A stretch of 64,000 nt of DNA from Microbacterium sp. Root166 (GTDB lineage: Bacteria; Actinomycetota; Actinomycetes; Actinomycetales; Microbacteriaceae), in the NCBI RefSeq assembly GCF_001427145.1, contig NZ_LMGL01000001.1:186823-250822 (forward strand), given 5' to 3'. A program made the position numbers and the translations under genes. The notes beneath the pieces are model-generated. The model was not told the DNA's origin. It saw only the letters and a list, made by a program, of their open reading frames with translations, and did not search any database. Shown piece after piece: positions 35,955 through 44,238 of this stretch; position 1 is the first letter of the stretch, and each line of letters opens with the position of its first letter.

Positions 35955-36020
35955 GGCACGGGCCTTTCGACGAGGCGTCGGAGAGGTCTCGATTGTGGCA
36001 CGGGGGTGCGACAGGGACGC

Positions 36021-36986
36021 TCAGCCCTTGGTCGCGCCCGCCGTCAGCCCACCGACGATGTAGCGCTGCAGGAGCAGGAAGAGGATCACGACCGGAAGGG
36101 CCGCCATCACGGCGCCTGCGGCGAAACCGGACCAGTCCGCGTAGCGCGGGTTGGAGACGAGTTTCGTGAGGCCCACGACCAGCGTCTGCTTGTCGGAGTC
36201 GATCAGCACGACGCTCGCGATCACGAATTCGTTGACGATCCCGATGAAGGAGAGCAGTCCCACCACCGCCAGGATCGGCGCCGCCAGGCGCAGGATGATC
36301 GTGAAGAAGATGCGGGCGTGACCGGCCCCGTCGATGCGCGCGGCCTCGTCGATCTCGGTGGGGATCGTGTTGAAGAACCCGTACATGAGGAAGGTGTTCA
36401 CACCGAGCGCGCCGCCGAGGTAGATGAGGATCACGCCGGAGATCGTGTTCAGGCCGATCGCCGGGAACCACTCGCCGATGCTCGTCATGAGAAGGAAGAT
36501 CGCGACGACGGCCAGCAGCTGCGGGAACATCTGCACGACGACGATCGTGATCAGGCCGATTCGGCGCCCCTTGAAGCGCATGCGCGAGAACGCGTAGGCC
36601 GCGCAGGCTCCGATGAAGACCATGAGCAGGCCGGTGACCACAGCGATGACGAGCGTGTTGATGAACCACTGCACGTACGGGATCTGCGGATCCGTGAGGA
36701 TGCGGACGTAACTGTCGAAGCCGATGGCCGCGAAGAGCTGATTCGATCCGGTCAGCGTGCCGCGGGGGTTCAGGGAGGCCGACACCACGTAGAGGAGCGG
36801 GAAGATCGCGAAGGCACACGCGACGACGGCCACCACATGGCGCCAGCCGGTGTCGCGGAACCAGGCGCCGAAGCCGCGACGGCGGGGCTTGCCGGCGACG
36901 TCACCGTCCCAGGATTGCTCGGGGGCGGGGCCGGGCACCGTCACCACGGCTCCCTGCTCGGCGAAGGGCATGCGCTGCTCGGTCAT
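36021..36986 (-). CDS. malG: Maltodextrin ABC transporter permease, MalG-like
   Basis: This 321-residue permease has six main membrane spans and the EAA loop that contacts the ATPase (EIDEAARIDGAGHARIFFTIILRLAAPIL). It ends ...QRYIVGGLTAGATKG, the usual MalG-type C-terminus. The N-terminal 45 residues are a cytoplasmic extension. The start overlaps the malF stop by 1 nt (TGATG). No ATPase gene is in the operon; such actinobacterial systems usually share one MsiK/MsmK-type ATPase encoded elsewhere. Confidence 0.93.
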   Translation of the reverse strand: MTEQRMPFAEQGAVVTVPGPAPEQSWDGDVAGKPRRRGFGAWFRDTGWRHVVAVVACAFAIFPLLYVVSASLNPRGTLTGSNQLFAAIGFDSYVRILTDPQIPYVQWFINTLVIAVVTGLLMVFIGACAAYAFSRMRFKGRRIGLITIVVVQMFPQLLAVVAIFLLMTSIGEWFPAIGLNTISGVILIYLGGALGVNTFLMYGFFNTIPTEIDEAARIDGAGHARIFFTIILRLAAPILAVVGLLSFIGIVNEFVIASVVLIDSDKQTLVVGLTKLVSNPRYADWSGFAAGAVMAALPVVILFLLLQRYIVGGLTAGATKG

Positions 36987-38602
36987 CAGTTCAGCTCCTC
37001 AAGGGCCTTGGTCCGTCGGAAGAGGACCACGGCGATGGTCGCGACGACGATGAAGATCAGGATCGTGAAAGCGGACGCGAGACCGTAGTCGCGGTTCTGC
37101 CCGGTGAACGCCACCTTGTAGACCATGGAGATCAGGATGTCGGTGTGCCCGACGGGGATCGCGGTGTCGGGGAAGCGCGGACCGCCGTTGGTGAGCATGT
37201 AGATCAGGTTGAAGTTGTTGAAGTTGAACGCGAACGAGGCGATCAGCAGCGGCGTCACCGTCACCAGGAGGAGCGGCAGCTTGATCCGGCGGAAGATCTG
37301 CCACGCGTTGGCGCCGTCCATGACGGCGGCCTCGTTGACGTCCTCCGGCAGCCCCTGAAGGGCACCCAGGCAGACCAGGAACATGTACGGCGTGCCGAGC
37401 CAGAGGTTGACGATGAGGATCGAGACCTTGGCGAGTGCAGGATCCGTCAGCCAGGGCACCTCCGCTCCGCCGAGGAACACCTGGTTGATGAACCCGAAGC
37501 TCTCGTTCATCATGCCCGCCCAGACCAGGGCGCCCAGGAACGCGGGGAACGCGTACGGCAGGATCAGCATGATCCGGTAGGGGTAGCGCCCGCGCATCGA
37601 GGGCTTGTTCAGCGTGATCGCCACGAGGAGCCCGAGGAAGAAGGTGGACGCCACCGACACGATGGCGAAGACGAACGTCCAGATGATCACCGAGATGAGG
37701 GGGCCGCGGATCGTCTCGTCGGTCAGCGCGCGGACGAAGTTGTCGAAGCCGACCCAGACCTGCCAGCCGGGCAGGAGCTCCTCGCCACTCTCCGAGACGA
37801 AGGCGCCCTCGCCGTTGTCGGTGTAGACCTCGCCGGTGTTGGTGTCGGTCATCGTGTCGGCCGTCTCGTCGTACTCGAGACTCGAGACGTACTGATAGCC
37901 GTTCTGCCCGTCCGGCGTGCGGATGGCGCCGTCGTTCGGGTCGGTGCTGAACGGGACGGCGAGCGACTCGATCTCGGCGCTGCGCGCGACCACGTCGCCG
38001 AAGGCGAGCGAGGTCCAGCCGTCGACGGCGACGGCCTTGCCGTTCTCCATCTGAGCGCCTTCGACCGGCTCCAGTGGGATCGTGTTGGTGCCGACGCTCA
38101 CGTCGTCGTCGGTCGGGTCGGTGACGAGCAGGCCGAGCTCGCCGAAGCGCTCGACGACGGTGACACCGAAGGTCGGCGAGTCCTCGACGCGCTCGAGAGC
38201 CGAGCGCATGAGCGAGGCGACCGCCTGCTCCTTGGAGCCGTTGTGGCCCGTGCCGTAGTTCGTGAAGCCGATGTACGCCGTGTACACGAGCGTGAAGATC
38301 TGGAAGACGATGAGCAGGATGATGCCCGGCGTCAGGTACTTGGGAGCGATCCGCTTGCGCGAGAAGTAGATCCAGTTGACCAGGATGGTCACGACCACGA
38401 CGGAGGCGAGCACGAGCCACTCGCGGTTGAGGAACAGGACGAAGACCGCGTAGACCGCGATGGCGTCCACCACCGCCAGCGCGAGGATCTTGAGGATGAG
38501 CCAGCGGACGGGGCCGGCCGCGGCATCCGCCATTCGAGTCGCCCGTCGCTGCTTGGCGGTGGGCGGCGCCGGAGTCTCGGTGGTCTGGAGTGTGTCGCTC
38601 AT
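36986..38602 (-). CDS. malF: Maltodextrin ABC transporter permease, MalF-like
   Basis: This 538-residue permease is longer than most sugar permeases because it keeps a large extracytoplasmic loop (about residues 120-270, including SGEELLPGWQVWVGFDNF at its end), like the P2 domain of E. coli MalF. The C-terminal half has the EAA loop NEAAVMDGANAWQIFRRIKLPLLL. The ATG at 38602 is chosen because GAGGGA lies 9-14 nt before it; a second in-frame ATG at 38620 lies upstream. It sits between malE (separated by a strong stem-loop) and malG (1-nt overlap). Confidence 0.93.
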   Translation of the reverse strand: MSDTLQTTETPAPPTAKQRRATRMADAAAGPVRWLILKILALAVVDAIAVYAVFVLFLNREWLVLASVVVVTILVNWIYFSRKRIAPKYLTPGIILLIVFQIFTLVYTAYIGFTNYGTGHNGSKEQAVASLMRSALERVEDSPTFGVTVVERFGELGLLVTDPTDDDVSVGTNTIPLEPVEGAQMENGKAVAVDGWTSLAFGDVVARSAEIESLAVPFSTDPNDGAIRTPDGQNGYQYVSSLEYDETADTMTDTNTGEVYTDNGEGAFVSESGEELLPGWQVWVGFDNFVRALTDETIRGPLISVIIWTFVFAIVSVASTFFLGLLVAITLNKPSMRGRYPYRIMLILPYAFPAFLGALVWAGMMNESFGFINQVFLGGAEVPWLTDPALAKVSILIVNLWLGTPYMFLVCLGALQGLPEDVNEAAVMDGANAWQIFRRIKLPLLLVTVTPLLIASFAFNFNNFNLIYMLTNGGPRFPDTAIPVGHTDILISMVYKVAFTGQNRDYGLASAFTILIFIVVATIAVVLFRRTKALEELN

Positions 38603-38624
38603 TGTCGTCCCTCGTGCCATGATG

Positions 38625-38656
38625 CGCCCCGGGGATGCCGAGGCATCCCCGGGGCG
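38625..38656 (-). terminator. Intercistronic stem-loop between malE and malF
   Basis: A perfect 15-bp stem (CGCCCCGGGGATGCC and its complement) closes on a very short loop around GA. It has no T tract and lies in the 80-bp malE-malF gap. It probably causes partial termination or protects the malE mRNA end, raising binding protein over permease. Confidence 0.65.
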
Positions 38657-38681
38657 GATCAGGGTGATCGTTGGATCAGTC

Positions 38682-39905
38682 TTACTGGATGGCTGCCGTC
38701 ACGTCATCGACGAGCTTCTGCCACGTCGCTGCCGGGTCTGCGCCGTTGATGATCTCGGCCTCCGAGAGACCCCAGAACTGCCACACGGCGCCCATCGGCG
38801 GGATGGCCGGCATCGGGACGGCGTTCTCACCGACGGCCTGGAAGCCGGCGATGATCGGGTCGCTCGCCGCAGCGTCGGCCGCGACGGTCAGCGCCGGGAG
38901 GACGTTGCCGGCCTCGAACAGCGAGAGCTGGACGTCTTCGGTGCCGATGTAGTTGACCAGGAAGTCGTTCGCGGCGACCTTGTTCTCGGACTCGGCGCTG
39001 ACGAAGAAGCCCTTGACGCCGGCGAACGGCGAAGCGACCTCAGCGGTCGGGCTGGGGATCGCGTCGATCTCGACGTTGATGCCGCCGTCGACAGCCGCGC
39101 CCACGTTCCAGGGGCCGGTCAGCCAGAAGGCCGCCTCGCCGGCGAGGAACTTGTCCTTGGCGATCTGGCCGTCGACATCGGTGTTCAGCGTGCCCGCGGC
39201 ACCCTGGGCGCCGAGCCACGTGGCGAACTCGAAGCCGCCCGGGCTGCCCATCTGCAGGTCGGCCGGGTCGTAGTTGCCCTCGGCGTCGGTGCCGAACACG
39301 GGAGCGCCGAAGGCGGTCTGGAACGGGTACAGGTGGTACGGGTTGCCCTCGACGCCCTGCTCGACCACGAAGGGCTGCGCGAGGCCGGCGGCCTGGCCCT
39401 TGGCGATCATGTCGTCGAAGCTCGTCGCTGCCTCGGGGATGAGGTCGGCGTTGCGCAGCACGGCGATGTTCTCGACGGCGTACGGGAGCATGTAGACGGT
39501 GCCCTCGTAGGTCGACGCCTGCAGCGCGACGGGGAGGTAGCCCTCGGCGCTGTCGCCGAGCTCGATCGGGGCGACGACGCCGTTGGTCGACAGCTCGCCG
39601 AGCCAGTCGTGGGCGCCCATGGTGATGTCGGGGCCCTCGCCGGTCGGCACCTGCTGGATGAAGTCATCCTTGATGGTGTTGTTGTCCTTGCCGACCAGGT
39701 TGACCTTCACGCCGGTCTGCTCGGTGTAGTCGTCCGCCGCGCCCTGAAGCGCATCGACGCGCTCCGAGTCGACCCAGACCGTCAGTTCGCCGGCGGAGCT
39801 GGCCTCGGGGGCCTCGCCGCTGCCGCCTGCGCAACCGGCAAGCACCACGGCGCTTCCCGCGATGAGGGCGCTCAGTGCGAGCGCGCCCTTCTTGTTCACC
39901 TTCAT
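38682..39905 (-). CDS. malE: Maltose/maltodextrin-binding lipoprotein, MalE-like
   Basis: This 407-residue family-1 binding protein starts MKVNKKGALALSALIAGSAVVLAGCAGG (lipobox LAGC), so it is a membrane-anchored lipoprotein. The mature part shows ELTVWVDSERVDALQGAADDYTEQTGVKV and DITMGAHDWLGELSTNGVVAPI, typical of maltose/maltodextrin receptors. The ATG at 39905 is set by the lipoprotein signal and a GAGAGGCA ribosome-binding region. It is the first gene of malE-malF-malG-GH13-nucleotidyltransferase. Upstream lie two TGCAAGCGCTT palindromes of the kind bound by MalR-type LacI proteins; no such regulator gene is in the window. Confidence 0.93.
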   Translation of the reverse strand: MKVNKKGALALSALIAGSAVVLAGCAGGSGEAPEASSAGELTVWVDSERVDALQGAADDYTEQTGVKVNLVGKDNNTIKDDFIQQVPTGEGPDITMGAHDWLGELSTNGVVAPIELGDSAEGYLPVALQASTYEGTVYMLPYAVENIAVLRNADLIPEAATSFDDMIAKGQAAGLAQPFVVEQGVEGNPYHLYPFQTAFGAPVFGTDAEGNYDPADLQMGSPGGFEFATWLGAQGAAGTLNTDVDGQIAKDKFLAGEAAFWLTGPWNVGAAVDGGINVEIDAIPSPTAEVASPFAGVKGFFVSAESENKVAANDFLVNYIGTEDVQLSLFEAGNVLPALTVAADAAASDPIIAGFQAVGENAVPMPAIPPMGAVWQFWGLSEAEIINGADPAATWQKLVDDVTAAIQ

Positions 39906-39990
39906 CGGTGTGCCTCTCTCAAGTGCTGTTGGGATCCGACCGGTCCGGCCGGCGCGAGCACCGAGAAGACCGTTCTTCAGCTCGCGTTTA

Positions 39991-40004
39991 TGCAAGCGCT
40001 TACA
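39991..40004. promoter_or_regulatory. LacI/MalR-type operator upstream of malE
   Basis: TGCAAGCGCTTACA is a near-perfect palindrome (TGCAAGCGCTTGCA with one mismatch), 86 bp before the malE start. Confidence 0.6.
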
Positions 40005-40104
40005 TTGTTACCATGATCGGCCCTGAGCGCAACCTGTGATTGGTTCGATCGATACGAGTTCGTGACGTGCGAATAACGCGGGAAGCCCGCGAAACCCCCG
40101 CAAG

Positions 40105-40118
40105 TGCAAGCGCTTCCA
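40105..40118. promoter_or_regulatory. Second LacI/MalR-type operator, between malE and yajQ
   Basis: TGCAAGCGCTTCCA shares 13 of 14 bases with the site at 39991 and lies 114 bp from it, 52 bp before the yajQ start. Looping between the two, or control of both divergent genes, is possible. Confidence 0.5.
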
Positions 40119-40156
40119 AGGCGGCGATCGGCCCGCGGAGCCCGCTCGACGGAAGC

Positions 40157-40162
40157 TAGACT
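40157..40162 (+). promoter_or_regulatory. -10 box of leaderless yajQ-family gene
   Basis: TAGACT lies 7 nt before the ATG at 40170. Confidence 0.5.
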
Positions 40163-40169
40163 CTCGCGC

Positions 40170-40658
40170 ATGGCTGATTCTTCCTTCGACATCGTGAGCA
40201 AGGTCGACCACCAGGAGGCCGAGAACGCACTGAACCAGGCGCGCAAGGAGATCGAGCAGCGCTACGACTTCAAGGGCACCGGCGCCTCGGTCGAATGGAG
40301 CGGCGAGTCCGTGCTCATCAAGGCGAGCACCGAGGAGCGCGCCAAGGCCGTGCTGGACGTCTTCCAGTCCAAACTGATCAAGCGGGGCATCTCGCTCAAA
40401 AGCCTCGAGTCCGGAGAGCCCTTCGCCAGCGGCAAGGAGTACCGGATCGTCTCGACGATCAAGGACGGCATCTCGTCCGAGAACGCCAAGAAGATCAGCA
40501 AGCTCATCCGCGACGAGGGCCCCAAGGGCGTCAAGTCGCAGATCCAGGGCGACGAGCTGCGCGTGCAGTCCAAGAGTCGCGACGACCTCCAGGAGGTCCA
40601 GCGACTTCTGAAGGGCGCCGACCTCGAGGTCGACCTGCAGTTCATCAACTACCGGTAG
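40170..40658 (+). CDS. yajQ: YajQ-family cyclic-di-GMP/nucleotide-binding protein
   Basis: This 162-residue protein is full length for the YajQ family (UPF0234), recognised by [34 protein letters not shown] at the N-terminus and [10 protein letters not shown] at the C-terminus. It has two ferredoxin-like domains. A Xanthomonas homologue binds cyclic di-GMP and alters transcription; in most bacteria, including actinobacteria, the role is unknown. The ATG at 40170 sits 7 nt after TAGACT, so a leaderless transcript is likely. Its last codons (TAC CGG TAG) are repeated 16 bp downstream. Confidence 0.95.
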   Translation: MADSSFDIVSKVDHQEAENALNQARKEIEQRYDFKGTGASVEWSGESVLIKASTEERAKAVLDVFQSKLIKRGISLKSLESGEPFASGKEYRIVSTIKDGISSENAKKISKLIRDEGPKGVKSQIQGDELRVQSKSRDDLQEVQRLLKGADLEVDLQFINYR

Positions 40659-40701
40659 CGAGAATTACCGGTAGCGAGCGCTGCGGCCGGATGAGTCGGC
40701 G

Positions 40702-42024
40702 CTAGTCGTCGTCCTCCTGCGACTTGCGTTCCTTCTCTTCCTGCTTCTTCTGCTCCTCTTCGAGCTTCTTGCGCTCCTCCTCGGCTTTCTTGCGAGCCTC
40801 CTCGGCGGCCTTGCGCTCCTCTTCGGTCGTGCCCTTCCCGCCGTCGCCCTGCTCACCGGTGTCGTCGTCGGCGGGCGGCGCCTCGGACGGATCCGTGACG
40901 ACGGGGACCGTCAGCTGCGGCTCCGGTGCGACACCCGGTCCGCCGAGCATCGAGAAGCCGACGACCGCCGCGAGTGCGATGGCGACGACAGCGAGCGCGC
41001 CACCGATGAGCGCCAGCATCCGCCGGCGGCGGGGGCGTCGATCGGCCCGTCCTGCGGGAGCCGCGACCACCGGCGGGGGCGATCCGGCGGCAGGCGAAGC
41101 GGATGCCGCCGCCAGAGCCCCGGCCGGAGCGATCAGCGTCGGCGCGGTGAACGGGACGGTCACGGCAGTCTGATCCGCGGGCGCGGCCACTACCTGCGCC
41201 CCGTCGGCGAGGGCTGCGGCGGCCGACGCCACCTCGGCGGCGGTCGGCCGCCGCGACGGGTCGAGGTCCATCATGCGCGTGAGCAGAGCGCTCCACCGCG
41301 GATCCAGCGAGTCGGGGATCGTCGGCGGATTCTCCAGCCGCGCGAGCGCAGCTGCCATGCCCCCGCCGTGCGCGTGGGCGCGCTCCCCGGTGAGGCACTC
41401 CAGCAGCACGAGCCCGAGCGAGTAGATGTCGGCTGCGGGCGAGGGCTCGCCGCCGCGAATCTGCTCGGGCGCGAGGTAGGCGACGGTTCCGACGACCATC
41501 CCGGGCGAGGTCAGTCGCGACGCGTCGAGCAGGTACGCGATCCCGAAATCAGCCAGCTTGGCGCGCGGGCGGGAACCGGGCAGCTGGGCGGGGCTGAGCA
41601 GCACGTTGGAGGGCTTGATGTCGCGGTGCACGATCCCGGCTGCGTGGACGACATGCAGTGCTTCGGCGAGCTCACCGGCCAGGTGCGCCACCATCGCAGG
41701 CGCCAGGGCACCCGCGGCAAGGCGCGCACCGAGCGTCGGCCCGTCGACGAACTCCATCACCAGGTACTCGGGCTGACCGGGGACCAGGCGTGCGTCGAAC
41801 AGCGTGACGAGCGACGGATGGTTGAGCGAGGCCAGGACCGTCATCTCGCTGCGCGCCCGGTCCGACTGCGTCCCGTCGACACCGGGGCGCATGAGCTTGA
41901 GGGCCACCGTGCGGCCGAGGCTGATGTCCTCCGCGCGGTAGACGCGCGCCATCCCGCCCTCGCCGATGCACTCGCCCAGCCGGTAACGGTCATCGAGCAG
42001 GGCGGCCGTGCCATCGGCATCCAT
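40702..42024 (-). CDS. Membrane-anchored Ser/Thr protein kinase (Hanks type)
   Basis: This roughly 440-residue kinase has the catalytic domain at about 12-275: Gly loop GEGGMARVYR, VAIK-type lysine in VALKLM (K43), catalytic loop HRDIKPSN, DFGIAYL, and MVVGTVAYLAPEQ at the activation loop. A basic stretch and one membrane span follow (MLALIGGALAVVAIALAAVVGFSML), then an extracellular tail with no PASTA repeats. The tail is an acidic linker plus about 45 residues of Glu/Lys-rich coiled-coil (EEERKAAEEARKKAEEE). The ATG at 42024 is used; GTG at 42033 is closer to GGAGG and equally possible. Convergent with yajQ. Targets unknown. Confidence 0.9.
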   Translation of the reverse strand: MDADGTAALLDDRYRLGECIGEGGMARVYRAEDISLGRTVALKLMRPGVDGTQSDRARSEMTVLASLNHPSLVTLFDARLVPGQPEYLVMEFVDGPTLGARLAAGALAPAMVAHLAGELAEALHVVHAAGIVHRDIKPSNVLLSPAQLPGSRPRAKLADFGIAYLLDASRLTSPGMVVGTVAYLAPEQIRGGEPSPAADIYSLGLVLLECLTGERAHAHGGGMAAALARLENPPTIPDSLDPRWSALLTRMMDLDPSRRPTAAEVASAAAALADGAQVVAAPADQTAVTVPFTAPTLIAPAGALAAASASPAAGSPPPVVAAPAGRADRRPRRRRMLALIGGALAVVAIALAAVVGFSMLGGPGVAPEPQLTVPVVTDPSEAPPADDDTGEQGDGGKGTTEEERKAAEEARKKAEEERKKLEEEQKKQEEKERKSQEDDD

Positions 42025-42197
42025 ACCGCTCACCGCTCCTCCCTCCGTCGCGGCTCGGGTGCTCGCGACGACCTCCCCAAAACTAACCTGTCGCGGCCCC
42101 TCACACCGGTGGCTTGACGCGGCAGCGCCGCCCCCTTCGTCCCATGAGATGCCAGACTGGAACATATTTCCCTGAATACATCAAGCCCTGCCAGCGA

Positions 42198-42214
42198 TAG
42201 TCGATCATCGACTA
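42198..42214. promoter_or_regulatory. GntR operator overlapping the -10 of the first GntR gene
   Basis: TAGTCGATCATCGACTA is a perfect palindrome with 8-bp arms. Its last two bases are the first two of a TAGGGT -10 (42213-42218), which lies 7 nt before the ATG at 42226. A closely similar sequence occurs at 48218-48234 before the second GntR gene. Confidence 0.7.
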
Positions 42215-42225
42215 GGGTTCGGGAT

Positions 42226-42942
42226 ATGACCGCTCACATCGCCGACGGAATGCAGCTGGAACGCGGCCTTCTGTCCGACCAGATCTACGACCAGCTCAAG
42301 GCGATGATCAAGGACGGGCAGCTGCTGCCCGGCGAGCAGGTCGTCGAGTCCAAGCTCGCCCGCAGCTTCGGCGTCAGCCAGGCCCCCGTACGCGAGGCGC
42401 TCAAGCGACTCGCTCACGACGGTCTCATCACCCACGTCCGCCACCACGGCAACTTCGTCACCGAGTTCTCGCAGCACGAGGCCGAGCAGGCCCGCGTCGC
42501 CCGCGTCGCCCTGGAGGCCGTCGGCGCGCGCGTCGCGTGCACCCGCGTCACGCCCGAGATGCGTGCGAGCCTGCTGAGCATCGTCGACGCCATGCACGCG
42601 GCGGCCGACCGCGACGACATCGCCGACTTCCGCGAGAACGACTTCCGGTTCCACCGCATGGTCATCGAGTCCAGCGGCAACGTCTACCTGCCGCGCATGT
42701 GGGACATCGTCGAGCCCAGCCTGCGCTCCATGCATGTGCTGTCGGACCCGATGTACGAAGGCGACTGGCATGTCATCGCGGAGAGCCACCGGAAGCTGCT
42801 CGACGTCCTCGAGGAGGGCGACGTCGAGGCCGCCGTCGATGCGTTCATGAATCACGCTCTCGGCCTGAGCTCGAAGCCGGAGCGTCCGAGCCTGCCCGCA
42901 CTCGACCGGCTCATCGAGCGGGCCGCTCGGCCCGCGGACTGA
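42226..42942 (+). CDS. GntR-family (FCD domain) regulator, hexuronate island
   Basis: This 238-residue FadR-subfamily regulator has a winged helix at the N-terminus (LLSDQIYDQLKAMIKDGQLLPGEQVVESKLARSFGVSQAPVREALKRLAHDGL, about 15-68). The FCD sensor domain carries metal-ligand-like Asp/His residues (ENDFRFHRMVIESSGN and AESHRKLLDVL). It is closely similar throughout to the second GntR protein at 48.2 kb. The gene is likely leaderless and its own operator overlaps its -10, so it probably represses itself. It is convergent with manD at the end of the uxaC-uxuB-manD operon; related regulators respond to glucuronate, mannonate or fructuronate (family knowledge). Confidence 0.92.
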   Translation: MTAHIADGMQLERGLLSDQIYDQLKAMIKDGQLLPGEQVVESKLARSFGVSQAPVREALKRLAHDGLITHVRHHGNFVTEFSQHEAEQARVARVALEAVGARVACTRVTPEMRASLLSIVDAMHAAADRDDIADFRENDFRFHRMVIESSGNVYLPRMWDIVEPSLRSMHVLSDPMYEGDWHVIAESHRKLLDVLEEGDVEAAVDAFMNHALGLSSKPERPSLPALDRLIERAARPAD

Positions 42943-42993
42943 CCCAGCCGGTACACGCGGGCGTGTGCAGCAGTCACGACCGTCCCGCGACGG

Positions 42994-44238
42994 TCACCAG
43001 TCGTGGACGGTGCCGTCGGCGAGCCGGTTGAAGGGCAGGTACGCCTGCTCGTACGGGTACTTGCCGGCTGCGTCGACATCCAGTTCAACACCCAGGCCTG
43101 GAAGATCGCCGGGGTGCAGCATCCCGTCCGTCCAGGTGAAGGACTGCTGGAAAACCTCGTTCGTGCGGTCGCTGTGCTTCATGTACTCCTGGATGCCGAA
43201 GTTGTGGATCGACAGCCCCAGGTGCATGGCGGCGGCCATGCCGACCGGCGAGATGTCGGTGGGCCCGTGCATGCCCGACTTGATCTGGTACTGCGCGGCG
43301 TAGTCGAGGGTCTTCTTCAGGTGGCTGATCCCGCCCATGTGGGTGACGGCACCGCGCACGTAGTCGATCAGCTGCTCGCGGATGATCTGCTGGTAGTCCC
43401 ACACCGTGTTGAAGATCTCGCCGATCGCGAGGGGCGTGGTGGTGTGCTGACGGACCAGGCGCAGCGACTCCGGGTTCTCGGCCGGCGTGCAGTCCTCGAG
43501 CCAGAACAGGTCGTACGGCTCGAGCGACTTGCCCAGCTGGGCGGCCTGGATGGGCGTCATGCGGTGGTGGCCGTCGTGCAGGAGCGGAAGCTCCGGGCCG
43601 AACTCGTTGCGGACGGCCTCGAACACGGTGGGCACGTGACGGAGGTAGGAACGCGTGTCCCAGTCCTCTTCCTTGGGCAGCGCGCCGCGGACGGCCGGCT
43701 CGTAGTCGTACCGGCCCTTCTTCCCGCTGCCCGGTTCGTAGGTCGCGTTGGAGGCGATGCCGTAGATGGACTTCAGGCCCGGCACCCCGGTCTGCACGCG
43801 GATCGCCTTGAAGCCCTGCTCCTGGTGCGATCGCACCGAGTCGAAGAGCTCCTCGTTCGAGGTGCCCGAGGCGTGACCGTAGGCCAGGAGGCCGGTTCGC
43901 GACGCGCCGCCGAGCATCTGGTACACCGGCATGCCGGCGGCCTTGCCCTTGATGTCCCACAGCGCCATGTCCACCGCGGCGATCGCTGCCATGGTCACCG
44001 GCCCCCGGCGCCAGTAGGCGCTGCGGTAGAGGAACTGCCAGGTGTCCTCGATGCGGTGCGCATCGCGGCCCAGCAGCAGCGGCACGACGTGGTCCTTGAG
44101 ATAGGCCACCACGGCCAGCTCGCGGCCGTTGAGGGTCGCGTCGCCGATGCCGACGAGACCGTCGTCGGTCGTCAGGCGCAGCGTGACGAAGTTGCGGCTC
44201 GGGCTCGTGACGATGACTTCAGCTCTGTCGATGATCAT
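42994..44238 (-). CDS. manD: D-mannonate dehydratase, enolase-superfamily ManD
   Basis: This 414-residue enzyme should dehydrate D-mannonate to 2-keto-3-deoxygluconate. Enolase-superfamily ligands appear in order as HDGHHR (Asp), [10 protein letters not shown] (Glu) and AIGEIFN (Glu), followed by HMGGIS and the C-terminal [18 protein letters not shown] lies in the mobile loop that carries the Tyr base in true ManD enzymes. Family relatives include RspA-type proteins with low activity, but the operon with uxaC and uxuB makes the mannonate role firm. The ATG overlaps the uxuB stop by 4 nt and has AAAGGA as ribosome-binding site. Confidence 0.94.
   Translation of the reverse strand: MIIDRAEVIVTSPSRNFVTLRLTTDDGLVGIGDATLNGRELAVVAYLKDHVVPLLLGRDAHRIEDTWQFLYRSAYWRRGPVTMAAIAAVDMALWDIKGKAAGMPVYQMLGGASRTGLLAYGHASGTSNEELFDSVRSHQEQGFKAIRVQTGVPGLKSIYGIASNATYEPGSGKKGRYDYEPAVRGALPKEEDWDTRSYLRHVPTVFEAVRNEFGPELPLLHDGHHRMTPIQAAQLGKSLEPYDLFWLEDCTPAENPESLRLVRQHTTTPLAIGEIFNTVWDYQQIIREQLIDYVRGAVTHMGGISHLKKTLDYAAQYQIKSGMHGPTDISPVGMAAAMHLGLSIHNFGIQEYMKHSDRTNEVFQQSFTWTDGMLHPGDLPGLGVELDVDAAGKYPYEQAYLPFNRLADGTVHDW

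Noticed and set aside
33873..37088. 1071-codon plus-strand frame across the maltodextrin operon
   Set aside because: It runs through four convincing minus-strand genes and encodes low-complexity Arg/Gly/Asp sequence.
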